Shown piece after piece: positions 35,348 through 43,615 of a stretch of DNA of 64,000 bases. A program made the translations under genes and the position numbers. Below the pieces are notes generated by a model that was not told the origin of the DNA, did no database searches, and worked only from the letters and a program-made list of their open reading frames with translations. The DNA lies in assembly GCA_964615095.1 (NCBI GenBank), contig CAZTPX010000012.1, forward strand, positions 44,892 to 108,891. Reading direction: 5' to 3'. Source of the DNA: JANXQG01 sp964615095 (GTDB lineage Bacteria > Planctomycetota > Planctomycetia > Pirellulales > Thermoguttaceae). Every line of letters begins with the position of its first letter. Position 1 is the stretch's first letter.

Positions 35348-36781
35348 ATGGAAACCCTGCACGACTTGGCGCAAACGACCAACGGCCGGATCCTGCCTCC
35401 GCACAGGATCCAGGATGCCGCGGCGACTGCGCTGGGGCGGATTGTCACCGACAGCCGACAGGTTTCGCCCAGCGATATTTTCTGGGCGATCGCGGGACCG
35501 AACTACGATGGGGCCTGTTTTATTCACGAGGCCTTCCGCCGCGGGGCGCAAGGTGCGGTCGTTTCGCGAGTCGAGACCCTCCCCGACGAGGGCTGGATCC
35601 TGAATGTCGACGACACGCAGCGGGCGTTGGAACAATGGGCGCGGTGGAAACGCCGCCGCTTCACCGGCATTGTCGTCGCGGTGACCGGCAGCGTGGGCAA
35701 GACCACCACGCGGCAGATGATCCATACCGTGTTGGCCAGCCGCTTGCAGGGAACGGCCAGCCCGAGGAATTACAACAATCAATGGGGCGTGCCTTTGAGC
35801 ATGCTGGCCATCGACCCGCAGCACGACTATGCCGTGTTGGAATTGGGCGCCAGCCGGGCCGGAGAGATCACGATGCTGGCCGAGTTGTGCGCGCCGAAGG
35901 TGGGCGTGATCACGCAGCTTGGCGACGCCCACCTGGGCGGGTTCGGCAGCCGCCAGGGCGTGGCCGAGGCCAAGGCCGAGTTGCTGGCCGCCTTGCCCGC
36001 CAGCGGACGCGCCGTGTTGGCCGATGATTCGTGGCTGCGGACATTGGCGTCGCGCTGCGCAGCGCCGATCACTTGGGTCGGCACGGGACCGCAATGCGAC
36101 CTGCGGGCGATCGACGTCGAGTGCAAACAGGGCCGCTTGGAATTTCACGTGGCCTGCGGTGAAGACGCCTTGCCTGCCGGCAGCGTTGACGGCAAGCAGC
36201 CGGTGCGGTTTTCCATTCCCGTCTGGGGGCGCCATCATGTCAACGCCGCGCTGGCCGCCGTGGCCGTGGGCCGCATGCTGGGCTTCGACATGGACCAGAT
36301 CGCCGCGGCCCTGGCCAATTACCAGGCCGTGCCGATGCGCTGCGAGGTGACCGAAATCCGCGGCGCGACGATCATCAACGACAGCTACAATTCGAACCCC
36401 ACAGCCATGCGGGCGGCGCTGGAGTTGCTGCACGATTTCGATGCCGGCGGTCGCCGCATCGTGGTCTGTGGCGACATGGCCGAGCTAGGACCGCAATCGA
36501 TCGCCTTGCACTGGCAGATGGGAAAAGACATCGTCCAGATTGGCGGGGCGGAACTGATCATTGCCTGCGGCCAGTTCGCCCGGCACGTGACGGCCGGCGC
36601 CCGTTCGACCGGCCTGATCCGCAATCGGGCCGTGCCTTGCGAAACGCTCGAAGACGCCATGCCCTACGTGGCGCAGGCCGTTCTGCCGGGCGACATCGTG
36701 TTGGTCAAGGGTTCGCGGGTGATGGGCATGGAACGCCTAATCGAGGCCATGAAACAATATCCGCAACGCAAATCGGCATGA
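35348..36781 (+). CDS. murF: UDP-MurNAc-tripeptide--D-Ala-D-Ala ligase MurF
   Basis: MurF completes the pentapeptide stem by adding D-Ala-D-Ala. The 477-residue protein has the Mur ligase P-loop VAVTGSVGKTTTRQMIHTVL, NYNNQWGVPLSMLAID, YAVLELGASRAGEITMLAEL, and the central-domain GRHHVNAALAAVAVGRMLGF. The C-terminal motif NDSYNSNPTAMRAALELL is diagnostic of MurF. Length is normal. It starts 41 bases after murE. Confidence 0.96.
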   Translation: METLHDLAQTTNGRILPPHRIQDAAATALGRIVTDSRQVSPSDIFWAIAGPNYDGACFIHEAFRRGAQGAVVSRVETLPDEGWILNVDDTQRALEQWARWKRRRFTGIVVAVTGSVGKTTTRQMIHTVLASRLQGTASPRNYNNQWGVPLSMLAIDPQHDYAVLELGASRAGEITMLAELCAPKVGVITQLGDAHLGGFGSRQGVAEAKAELLAALPASGRAVLADDSWLRTLASRCAAPITWVGTGPQCDLRAIDVECKQGRLEFHVACGEDALPAGSVDGKQPVRFSIPVWGRHHVNAALAAVAVGRMLGFDMDQIAAALANYQAVPMRCEVTEIRGATIINDSYNSNPTAMRAALELLHDFDAGGRRIVVCGDMAELGPQSIALHWQMGKDIVQIGGAELIIACGQFARHVTAGARSTGLIRNRAVPCETLEDAMPYVAQAVLPGDIVLVKGSRVMGMERLIEAMKQYPQRKSA

Positions 36782-37199
36782 AGGAGACACTGGTCCCAGA
36801 ACATCAAACCATTGAAGGAGTTCCACCGTCGGCAGTCGGTTTGCGGGAATTGGCTGCCACCCTCCCCTCCTTGGGTCGAAGCAACCAAACTTGCCGGGAT
36901 CCGCGACCACTGGGTCGGTCGCTCTGGCAAGGGCTTCACGGTGGGACTTCATTCTGAGCGCCGGGGCGGCGCAACCGCGCCGCCCCGGTTGCTCAGGGAA
37001 CAACCGTCCGGCTCGTTTTCCCCGAGTATCGAGCCAAACTTCTAAGCACGAAAGTCGAATGTCGAAATCCGAGATCCGAAACAAATTCAGCCACGGATGG
37101 AACACTGATGAAACACGGATGCGATTCCGTGTTTCATCTGTGTTCCATCCGTGGCAAACTTCCTGTCTTTGAGTTTGTGTCGGATTTCCGGGGCACCCG
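36782..37199. repeat. Repeat-filled gap between murF and mraY
   Basis: This gap of more than 400 bases holds no supported gene but three repeats. A GC hairpin has a 12-bp stem, CCGGGGCGGCGC at 36961-36972 against 36977-36988. An AT-rich CGAAATCCGAGATCCGAAAC copy lies at 37042-37090. A 30-bp inverted repeat with one mismatch, 37090-37119 against 37126-37155, has core GGATGGAACAC. A further GCGGATTTCGGATTTC fragment abuts the mraY start. Such a gap is unusual inside a cell-wall cluster. Confidence 0.75.
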
Positions 37200-37235
37200 G
37201 TGCTCCGGGTCGCGGATTTCGGATTTCTTTTCCTC

Positions 37236-38381
37236 ATGCTGCTCTGGTTCCTCCAACATGTCGCTGCCGCTTCCTCCCTAGCCGGGTTGGGGAAGATCAC
37301 TGCGCGCGCAGCGCTGGCGGCACTGGTCAGCTTCTTGCTGGCCGTGATTCTGGGACCGCGCTCGATTGCCTGGCTGGCCCGGCGTTTCCGTGAACCGATC
37401 AAGAGCGACTCGCCCGAAATCCGCCGCCTGCACCAGGGCAAGAAGGCCACGCCCACGATGGGCGGACTGTTCATCGTGGCGGGCCTCTTCGGCAGCCTGG
37501 CCTTGGCGGGCGACTTGGCCAACCGCTACTTGCTCCTCTCCCTGGGCGTTGCCGGCGGATTGACCCTCCTGGGCGCTATGGACGACCTGGTCAAGCTGCG
37601 TTCGGAAAAACGGGGAATTTCCGCCGCCAGCAAGCTGAGCGGCCAAGTACTGATTGCCACCGTGGCGGCCTTATGCCTCTACGCCGATCACGCCTCGTTG
37701 TCCGACGGACTGGTCCTGCCTCCGCCGCTGAACGTTTGCCCGTTCTCGCTGGGAATCTGGTTCGTGCCGCTGGCCGTGGTGGTGATGGTCGGCTCGTCGA
37801 ACGCCGTAAATCTGACGGACGGATTGGACGGACTGGCGGGCGGATGTCTGCTCTTCGCCGCCGCGGGCATGACTTTGATCGTCTATGCGGCAGGGCACTC
37901 CCAATGGGCCGCGTATCTCAACGTTCCGCATATCGCCGGTTGCGGCGAATTGGCCGTGCTGGCGGCCGCGCTGATCGGCGCCGTGGTGGGGTTCCTCTGG
38001 TTCAACTGCCATCCGGCCCAAGTGTTCATGGGCGACACCGGCTCGCTGCCCTTGGGCGGACTGCTGGGGTTCATGGCGGTCGTGGCGCGGCAAGAGTTCT
38101 TGCTGGTGCTCGTGGGCGGGGTCTTCGTGGCCGAGGCCTTGAGCGTCATCCTGCAGATCGGTTGGTACAAATGGCGGAAGCGGCGGATCTTTCTCTGCGC
38201 GCCGCTGCACCATCATTTTCAGTTTCGCGGCTGGCCGGAAAACAAGATCGTCGTCCGTTTCTGGATCGCCGCCGCGTTGTGCGCCCTGTTGGGTACGGCA
38301 TGCCTGCGGATCCACGTCGTCGAGAAACCGCCGGGCCAAAGTGTCGAACTACTGGCCAATGAGGCGCGTACCATACGGTGA
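37236..38381 (+). CDS. mraY: Phospho-N-acetylmuramoyl-pentapeptide transferase MraY
   Basis: MraY makes lipid I at the inner membrane. The ATG at 37236 (MLLWFLQHVAAASS) gives 381 residues and fits the family. The frame is open to a GTG at 37200, but those 12 codons come from the AT-rich repeat. Family motifs are LHQGKKATPTMGGLFIVAGL, LLGAMDDLVKL with SAASKLSGQV, SSNAVNLTDGLDGLAGGC, FMGDTGSLPLGGLLG and CAPLHHHFQFRGWPENKIVV, including the HHH triad. About ten TM helices are visible. Confidence 0.96.
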   Translation: MLLWFLQHVAAASSLAGLGKITARAALAALVSFLLAVILGPRSIAWLARRFREPIKSDSPEIRRLHQGKKATPTMGGLFIVAGLFGSLALAGDLANRYLLLSLGVAGGLTLLGAMDDLVKLRSEKRGISAASKLSGQVLIATVAALCLYADHASLSDGLVLPPPLNVCPFSLGIWFVPLAVVVMVGSSNAVNLTDGLDGLAGGCLLFAAAGMTLIVYAAGHSQWAAYLNVPHIAGCGELAVLAAALIGAVVGFLWFNCHPAQVFMGDTGSLPLGGLLGFMAVVARQEFLLVLVGGVFVAEALSVILQIGWYKWRKRRIFLCAPLHHHFQFRGWPENKIVVRFWIAAALCALLGTACLRIHVVEKPPGQSVELLANEARTIR

Positions 38382-38408
38382 AAGAGACAACTATACCGCG
38401 AGCGGGCA

Positions 38409-38508
38409 GAAATGAGCCGTTGGGGTTCCGCCCGGGTACCATGTACTCATGGTCGGCGGCGATCCCGGCAAAACGCCGGCTAAAGCCGGAACTCCAACGG
38501 CTCATTTC
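38409..38508. repeat. TTGGAGTYCCG-type hairpin between mraY and murG
   Basis: Arms 38409-38430 and 38487-38508 pair at 21 of 22 positions. The right half (GGCTAAAGCCGGAACTCCAA) closely matches copies at 55832-55930 and 63384-63490. It occupies most of the 146-base gap where murD and ftsW are found in the standard cluster order. Confidence 0.75.
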
Positions 38509-38527
38509 CAACCGCGCAAACTATATC

Positions 38528-39658
38528 ATGAAGAACACTTTCCATATCGTCTTTGCCGGCGGCGGCACAGGCGGGCACCTGTTCCCCGGCCTGGCCGTGG
38601 CGAACAAGCTCTCGGCCAATCGTCCCGGCGTGCGGATCACCTTCGTCGGCACCGGCAAGCCGCTGGAACGGCAGTACGTTGCGGCCGCAGGTTTCGACTA
38701 CGTTTCCTTGCCCAGCCGGCCGCTGCCGCAACGTCCCAGCGAGGCGTTTTCCTTCGTCGTAGAGAATGTGGCCGGCTACTTTGCCGCCGGCCGATTGCTG
38801 GACGAAGAGCAGGTTGCCGGCGTTGTCGGGCTGGGTGGATACGCCAGCGTGCCCATGGGTCGGGCCGCCGCGCGCCGCCACTTGCCACTGGTCTTACTGG
38901 AACAGAACGTTGTTCCGGGAAGGGCCAATCGCTGGCTATCGCGCTGCGCCAGCCTGGTCTGCACGAGTTTCGACTCCACGGAACAGCAGATCCACTCCCG
39001 TTGTCCTGTCCGCTGGACCGGCAACCCCGTCCGCGTCTTTACGGCAGTCGAGCATTCATCGCTGAATGCCGCTCGGACCGCGCGCCTTGTCGTGCTCGGC
39101 GGCAGCGGCGGCGCCCGCTCCTTGAACGAGAACGTGCCAAGGGCGTTGTACAAAATCCGTCACCTCCTGGCCGGCTGGGAGATCCTGCACCAGTCGGGCG
39201 AGGCCGAAGTGGAAACGACGCGAGATCTCTACCGCAAGTTTGACATCGAGGCCCGAATCGAGCCCTTTTGGGCCGATCTGCCGCGCGTGCTCGCCGGCAG
39301 CAGCCTGGCCATTTGCCGCTCAGGCGGGACGACGCTAGCCGAGCTTTCGACTGCGGCGACACCCGCCCTGCTGTTGCCCTATCCCCATGCCGCCAACGAT
39401 CATCAGCGGAAGAATGCCGACGTCTTCGCCGCTGCGGGGGCTGCCCAAGTGGTTGACGAGCGCGAGATTGCCGGCCGTTTGGACGATCATCTGGCCGAGT
39501 TGCTCAGCCGGATCTTACCCGACGCCGACGGCCGCGCGATCATGGCCCACGGCATGCGTCGCCTGGCGCGGCCGAATGCCGCGGCCCACGTCGCCGCGTT
39601 CATCTGGTCGCTGGTCAGCAGTCGGTCGCAGATCGCCCGGCACCGAGCCGCAGCGTAA
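38528..39658 (+). CDS. murG: UDP-GlcNAc:undecaprenyl-PP-MurNAc-pentapeptide transferase MurG
   Basis: MurG converts lipid I to lipid II. The ATG at 38528 starts a 377-residue protein with the N-terminal GlcNAc-transferase motif FAGGGTGGHLFPGLAVANKL. Then come VGLGGYASVPMGRAAARRHL, LLEQNVVPGRANRWLSR, LVVLGGSGGARSLNENVP and the donor-binding RSGGTTLAELSTAATPALLL with PHAANDHQRKNADV. Length is normal. It is the last mur gene here; murC, murB, ddl and the fts genes do not follow. Confidence 0.95.
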   Translation: MKNTFHIVFAGGGTGGHLFPGLAVANKLSANRPGVRITFVGTGKPLERQYVAAAGFDYVSLPSRPLPQRPSEAFSFVVENVAGYFAAGRLLDEEQVAGVVGLGGYASVPMGRAAARRHLPLVLLEQNVVPGRANRWLSRCASLVCTSFDSTEQQIHSRCPVRWTGNPVRVFTAVEHSSLNAARTARLVVLGGSGGARSLNENVPRALYKIRHLLAGWEILHQSGEAEVETTRDLYRKFDIEARIEPFWADLPRVLAGSSLAICRSGGTTLAELSTAATPALLLPYPHAANDHQRKNADVFAAAGAAQVVDEREIAGRLDDHLAELLSRILPDADGRAIMAHGMRRLARPNAAAHVAAFIWSLVSSRSQIARHRAAA

Positions 39659-39769
39659 AAGAAGAGGTTCGGCATTGCAATGCCACTGCCCGGGCGCCCT
39701 CTGGGCGACTTGCTAGGACATGGCAGAACGACAGCAACTTGAGAGCTATGCTTTGCGCGGCCGAACGTG

Positions 39770-39833
39770 ACACTAACCCGAAGCGTAAGCAAGGAAGGTA
39801 AGTCGTTTCCCCGCTTACGCTTCGGGTTAGTGT
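39770..39833. repeat. ACACTARCCCGA-type hairpin, copy 2
   Basis: A perfect 21-bp inverted repeat (39770-39790 against 39813-39833) starts ACACTAACCCGAAGCGTAAG. It lies 111 bases after murG and may end its transcript. The remaining gap to 40140 is AT-richer and should contain the promoter of the Hsp20 genes; no CIRCE (TTAGCACTC) or clear heat-shock sigma element was found. Confidence 0.8.
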
Positions 39834-40140
39834 AAAACGTATCACTCCTGGCCGCGTGAAGTATAATCTTTTTGCTCGTTATTTGTTCCCGGCCAAATTG
39901 GCAGTCTATTTTATCAGTTCAATCTGACGAAATACACTTGCCTGCCGGGGAATCGCCCCAAGACATTGATTTCCAACGAATTGCGGAGCGGCACTCCACA
40001 CCGCTTTTACACACTTCTTCTCGGGCGCGCATTTTGCATAGATTTAATAGAGTCGCCGTTGGCTGCCAGCTCATACGGTGGGCCGTGTACGTGAGTTCCG
40101 ACGGCGTCTAAACTCATGCCCGTGAAAGGAGGCTTGTATC

Positions 40141-40638
40141 ATGTTGAATGTTCTGACAAGACCTTTGCGCAGCAACGTTTTCGACCCCCTCGATGTGACG
40201 GATTGGAGTTGGCCGGGCGATCCCTTTAGCGAATTGGACCGTCTGGGCACGGAAATGAACCGCCTTTTCCGTCGCTTCGGCGCGGCCGATTCCGGTCAGG
40301 CGGTTGCCGACGGTTATCCGGCTGTCGATCTATGGCAGGACGAGAACTGCCTGTATGTCGAGGCGGAACTGCCGGGACTGAATATCGAGGACCTGGAAAT
40401 CTATGTTACCGGCGGCAACCAACTGAGCATCCGCGGCGAGCGCAAACCGCCTTCCCTGGAAGGAGGCTCGTGGCACCGACAGGAACGCGGCTACGGCAAG
40501 TTCAGCCGGCTGTTGACGCTGCCCTGCGACGTCAAGACCGAGGCGGTGGAAGCGGATTTGAAGGACGGTGTTCTGGCCATCAAATTGCCCAAGAGCGAAA
40601 CCGCCAAGCCGCGCCGCCTGGCGATCAAAGCCCAGTAG
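40141..40638 (+). CDS. Small heat-shock protein (Hsp20/alpha-crystallin), copy 1 of 3
   Basis: Hsp20 chaperones hold unfolding proteins in an ATP-independent way. The 165-residue protein has an N-terminal arm with the helix SELDRLGTEMNRLFRRFGA. The alpha-crystallin domain follows (AVDLWQDENCLYVEAELPGL; NQLSIRGERKPPSLEGGSWH; LPCDVKTEAVEADLKDGVLA), ending with the A-x-x-x-N-G-V-L equivalent and IKLPKSE. A strong GAAAGGAGG site precedes the ATG. It is first in a tandem of three Hsp20 genes. Confidence 0.93.
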   Translation: MLNVLTRPLRSNVFDPLDVTDWSWPGDPFSELDRLGTEMNRLFRRFGAADSGQAVADGYPAVDLWQDENCLYVEAELPGLNIEDLEIYVTGGNQLSIRGERKPPSLEGGSWHRQERGYGKFSRLLTLPCDVKTEAVEADLKDGVLAIKLPKSETAKPRRLAIKAQ

Positions 40639-40709
40639 GCCGGCAAAGTTCTTTTTTTCTGTAGCAAAGAGAAATGCCTGTGGCAATGGAAAGGAAAGGA
40701 GTGTAGACC

Positions 40710-41108
40710 ATGAAGAAGAACCTGACCAAGCGAGAGGAAGACGGCAACACGGCCGTGGCTGAGCGCACGCGGAATACCACGACCTATATGCCTCGCTTCG
40801 ACATCCTGGAGACCGAGCAAGAACTGGTGCTCTTCGGTGATCTGCCGGGAGTCATGAAGGAGGACTTGGAAGTTCGCTTCGAGGACGGCGAACTGACCAT
40901 CGAAGGCCGGGTGCCGTCGCGGCAGATGGAACGGGAGTTCCTCTACGGAGAATACGGCATCGGCGATTTCCGCCGCAGCTTCACCATCAGCGAGATGATC
41001 GACTGCGAAAAGATCTCCGCCGAGTTGCGCAACGGCGAGTTGACGTTGCACCTGCCGAAGGCGGAAGCGGCGAAGCCGCGGAAGATCGTCGTGAAGGGGG
41101 GCGCCTAG
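40710..41108 (+). CDS. Small heat-shock protein (Hsp20), copy 2 of 3
   Basis: The 132-residue protein has a short polar N terminus (MKKNLTKREEDGNTAVAERT) and a complete alpha-crystallin domain: FDILETEQELVLFGDLPGVM, DLEVRFEDGELTIEGRVPSR, YGIGDFRRSFTISEMIDCEK, AELRNGELTLHLPKAEAAKP. The reduced N-terminal arm differs from copies 1 and 3, so oligomer size may differ. An AAAGGAG site lies upstream, and the gap from copy 1 is 71 bases. Confidence 0.92.
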   Translation: MKKNLTKREEDGNTAVAERTRNTTTYMPRFDILETEQELVLFGDLPGVMKEDLEVRFEDGELTIEGRVPSRQMEREFLYGEYGIGDFRRSFTISEMIDCEKISAELRNGELTLHLPKAEAAKPRKIVVKGGA

Positions 41109-41120
41109 GCGCCCCATGTC

Positions 41121-41187
41121 CGTAGGGTGGGCTTTAGCCCACCCTGGTCGTGTCAATCAGTAGGGGCGGACTAAAGTCCACCCTACG
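41121..41187. repeat. GTAGGGTGGG hairpin between Hsp20 copies 2 and 3
   Basis: Arms 41121-41143 and 41165-41187 pair at 20 of 23 positions, with ends CGTAGGGTGGGCTTTAGCCC. A related AGGGTGGG...CCCACCCTACC hairpin lies at 45148-45189. It sits in the 124-base spacer of the Hsp20 tandem. Confidence 0.7.
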
Positions 41188-41232
41188 ATCACAAGGATAG
41201 AAGTAATTACAGAGACCAAAGGAGGTAAGATC

Positions 41233-41709
41233 ATGGCTAGTTTGATTCCCTGGAAACGGCGCAATGAAGAAAGGGGCAGCGGCGCGCTGGCAGAACGCCC
41301 TCGCGACGCCCTGGCCCTGATGCGCCGTGAGTTGAATTCGCTGTTCGACCGCTTCTTTACCGGCTGGCCCGGCCTGGGCGAAGAATGGCCGGTGGCAAAT
41401 TGGGGCTTCGATGTCGAGGATGCCGGCAAGGAACTTATCATACATGCGGAGGCTCCGGGTTTTGAACCGGACGATTTCAACGTCGAGATCGTGGGCGACA
41501 ATCTGGTGCTAAAAGCGGAACGCAAGGAGGAAGAGAAGGGCGGAAACGGCTATCACTTCCGCCAAGACCGGTTCTACCGCACGGTCGCTTTGCCGCACGG
41601 CGTCGGAGCCGATAAGATCGAGGCCCACTACCACAACGGCGTGTTGGAGATCCATGTGCCCAAGGGCGAACAGGCCAAAGGGAAACGGATCGAAGTCAAG
41701 GCGATGTAG
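41233..41709 (+). CDS. Small heat-shock protein (Hsp20), copy 3 of 3
   Basis: The 158-residue protein has the N-terminal helix ALMRRELNSLFDRFFTGWPG. Its alpha-crystallin domain reads WGFDVEDAGKELIIHAEAPG, DFNVEIVGDNLVLKAERKEE, YHFRQDRFYRTVALPHGVGA and AHYHNGVLEIHVPKGEQAKG. The last of these holds the A-x-x-x-N-G-V-L signature. A consensus AAAGGAGGT site precedes the ATG. It diverges from copies 1 and 2, so the tandem is not a recent exact duplication. Confidence 0.93.
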   Translation: MASLIPWKRRNEERGSGALAERPRDALALMRRELNSLFDRFFTGWPGLGEEWPVANWGFDVEDAGKELIIHAEAPGFEPDDFNVEIVGDNLVLKAERKEEEKGGNGYHFRQDRFYRTVALPHGVGADKIEAHYHNGVLEIHVPKGEQAKGKRIEVKAM

Positions 41710-41781
41710 CTCGGCTTGATTCCCGGCAGTCGCCTTTCGTGACGGGTGGGGCTGGCCTGCGCAAAATCGACTTGGCTGAGG

Positions 41782-42027
41782 CCATGCGGTTTATCCCGTT
41801 TTCGTTCCATTTGCTGTCGGGCAGACTTGGTCGCGTAGTGACGCTATGATGGTAGTCGTGGGTTTCAACCCACGGACAAAGAACACGCCCAAGGATATTG
41901 CGTCGCGTATCGACACCTGGGCTTTCAGCCGTCGCTACGCGACGAACGGAAATCTGCGGGCATCGCCAACCGTGGGTTGAAACCACGGCTACCATCTTAG
42001 CGTCGCTACGCGACGAGTGAGAGCTTC
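41782..42027. repeat. 246-bp palindromic element, copy 2
   Basis: This copy has the same length and the same outer parts as 13776-14021: CCATGCGGTTTAT at the left, TTCCATTTGCTGTCGGGCAG, GGGTTTCAACCCACGG and its mirror, then CGTCGCTACGCGACG and AGCTTCT at the right. The centre differs, and one arm has lost a base (GGGTTGAAACCACGG), so it is older or decaying. It ends 20 bases before the next gene. Confidence 0.85.
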
Positions 42028-42046
42028 TACAGGATACCCGAGCTGG

Positions 42047-42334
42047 CTATCCCTGGGATGCTTCGCTGAAGTGCGCGATGCGGTCGTGAATCTGGCGGGT
42101 GACGATGTGTAGAGAGTTCCCAGCCGGGATCTTCAATCGGCGGGCAACTTTCTCCGGGAACTCCAGACGCATTGCCTGGTCGGCTCGGATCGTTGCCAGT
42201 TGATCTGTGGGGACCCGAAATGTGCAGCCCCGCTCATTCTTCTCGTTGGGCCCGGCTTCCCGTTCGATCGAGACCAGGAGCCGGTCGGTGAGCAGCTTCT
42301 CCCCCTCGTATAGTTGACAGTAGACAATTGCCAT
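42047..42334 (-). CDS. Small hypothetical protein
   Basis: The start at 42334 follows a GGAAGGA site by about 11 bases; the frame also runs upstream to 42382. The 95-residue product (MAIVYCQLYEGEKLLTDRLL...) is predicted to be mixed alpha-beta and polar, with no membrane segment or motif. It includes VPTDQLATIRADQAMRLEFP. No family is recognised and neighbours give no clue. It is probably real because of its site and codon use. Confidence 0.5.
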   Translation of the reverse strand: MAIVYCQLYEGEKLLTDRLLVSIEREAGPNEKNERGCTFRVPTDQLATIRADQAMRLEFPEKVARRLKIPAGNSLHIVTRQIHDRIAHFSEASQG

Positions 42335-42596
42335 GGCGAAAAATCCTTCCACTTCCATGTAGCGCGCCCGTTTGTCGGGCAAAGTCGGGGATCACCGCAC
42401 AAAAGTGAAACCCGGTAGAAGTATCGACTTGCGGGCCGCGCGGCAGTCACAAGAAACGAGGATGCGACGGCGGAAGGGAGCAAATGGGTAACGACCTTAA
42501 CGGCTGTGCGGGGCCAGGAAAACGTCTGGACCTCGGCGAGACTCCGGTCCCTGCCGGACGTTGTCGTTAGGAGTCGTTAAAAATAAGTTGGACAGT

Positions 42597-43217
42597 TTAT
42601 TCGTAGGACGGATTGCCAAACCGCCGTGTTCTTCGAGACGGATTGGCAATCCGTCCTACAGCGACTTTGCAACTTATTTCTTGACAATTCCTCACTTGAC
42701 TCCGTTCGCCTGGAAATAGAAAGGACTGCTTGGAATCGGCCGGGAGTTTGAATTGCAGCGATCTGCCCGATTTGGCGGAGAGGCCCAGGTACAGATAATA
42801 ACTGTCCGCGTCGAAGACCGTGGTCGCTTCCGTGAATTCGCGGAAAGGACTGACGAGAAAGCAACGTGTCGGCACTTTGTAGCACTTGCCGTTGGGAAAC
42901 AGGACCGCCGTATTGGGTGGCAACGGGCAACGGAAACCTGCCGTGTCGTTGTCGAATGCCTCCAATCTGTCAGCAGGCGGGGCAGTACAGTAGGTGGGAA
43001 AATTCAACACGTTCGAATAGTCGCTGTTGACGTCTTCCGTAAGGAAATGGCAACCGTTAACGATCCGGCAAAGTTGATACTCGCTCGCGTCGTTCAGCTT
43101 CTTGCCGTCATTGGTACATCGGATGTTAAGGACGGAATTGTGCGGCGGGGCAAGCGGAAACCCTTCTTGTCCGTATCGGCTAGCCCTGCGCTTCGGGCCG
43201 CTGCCGGTCCTACGCAA
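42597..43217 (-). CDS. Hypothetical protein with a repeat-derived C terminus
   Basis: The frame encodes about 206 residues but has no good internal start, so its 5' boundary is uncertain. The middle (YQLCRIVNGCHFLTEDVNSD; YCTAPPADRLEAFDNDTAGF; TEATTVFDADSYYLYLGLSA) has a balanced composition that suggests real coding. The last 20 residues (VGRIANPSRRTRRFGNPSYE) are the translation of the hairpin repeat at 42603-42659. Its 5' end overlaps a PH-like gene fragment on the other strand. It may be a remnant; function is unknown. Confidence 0.4.
   Translation of the reverse strand: MRRTGSGPKRRASRYGQEGFPLAPPHNSVLNIRCTNDGKKLNDASEYQLCRIVNGCHFLTEDVNSDYSNVLNFPTYCTAPPADRLEAFDNDTAGFRCPLPPNTAVLFPNGKCYKVPTRCFLVSPFREFTEATTVFDADSYYLYLGLSAKSGRSLQFKLPADSKQSFLFPGERSQVRNCQEISCKVAVGRIANPSRRTRRFGNPSYE
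42603..42659. repeat. GTAGGACGGATTGCCAA hairpin at a gene 3' end
   Basis: Arms 42603-42623 and 42639-42659 pair at 20 of 21 positions, with end GTAGGACGGATTGCCAAACC. It lies entirely within the 3' end of the minus-strand hypothetical gene, including bases just before its TAA. Confidence 0.8.
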
Positions 43218-43446
43218 GACAATTCGCTACGCCGAAATCACCGGCGTCGAAATCGGCCGCACCACGATCCTCGACGGCTGGGGCGTTCATTACATGCCTG
43301 GCCGCGGTTGGACCTACAGCATCTGGGGCTTCACCTGCGTGAAGCTGACGTTGGGCCGCAAGGTCATGCGGGTCGGGACGGACGACGCCGAGGGCTTGGT
43401 GAAGTTCCTGGGCGAGAGGACCGGCGTCAGCGGGCGGTCCGGCTGA
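43171..43446 (+). pseudogene. 5'-truncated PH-like-domain protein fragment
   Basis: From about 43171 the frame reads YRLALRFGPLPVLRKTIRYA, then VEIGRTTILDGWGVHYMPGR, WTYSIWGFTCVKLTLGRKVM and VGTDDAEGLVKFLGERTG. This matches the end of small bacterial PH-domain-like membrane-associated proteins. The expected N-terminal membrane part is missing, and the upstream codons (from 43102) are the antisense of the hypothetical gene. The stop at 43446 looks original. It is therefore a truncated remnant. Confidence 0.5.
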
Positions 43447-43615
43447 TCGAAGCCAGTGGCATCTAATAGGCCCGGCATCCCCATGCTCACTGATCGTAAA
43501 CACCATAGCCGCAAGCACTTATGTCATGCATGGACTTGTCGCACCCCCGTGCGGCGCTAACTTGGCGGCAGATGCGGTCTTATTCCGCTAGACGCCTGCG
43601 GGGATTCGGCGTACC

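Noticed and set aside
36812..37045. Open frame of 77 codons between murF and mraY
   Set aside because: No ribosome site or similarity; it runs into the GC hairpin and AT-rich repeat.
13776..42027. Hairpin families considered as a CRISPR array
   Set aside because: Units are not regularly spaced, spacers are absent and no cas gene lies in the window.
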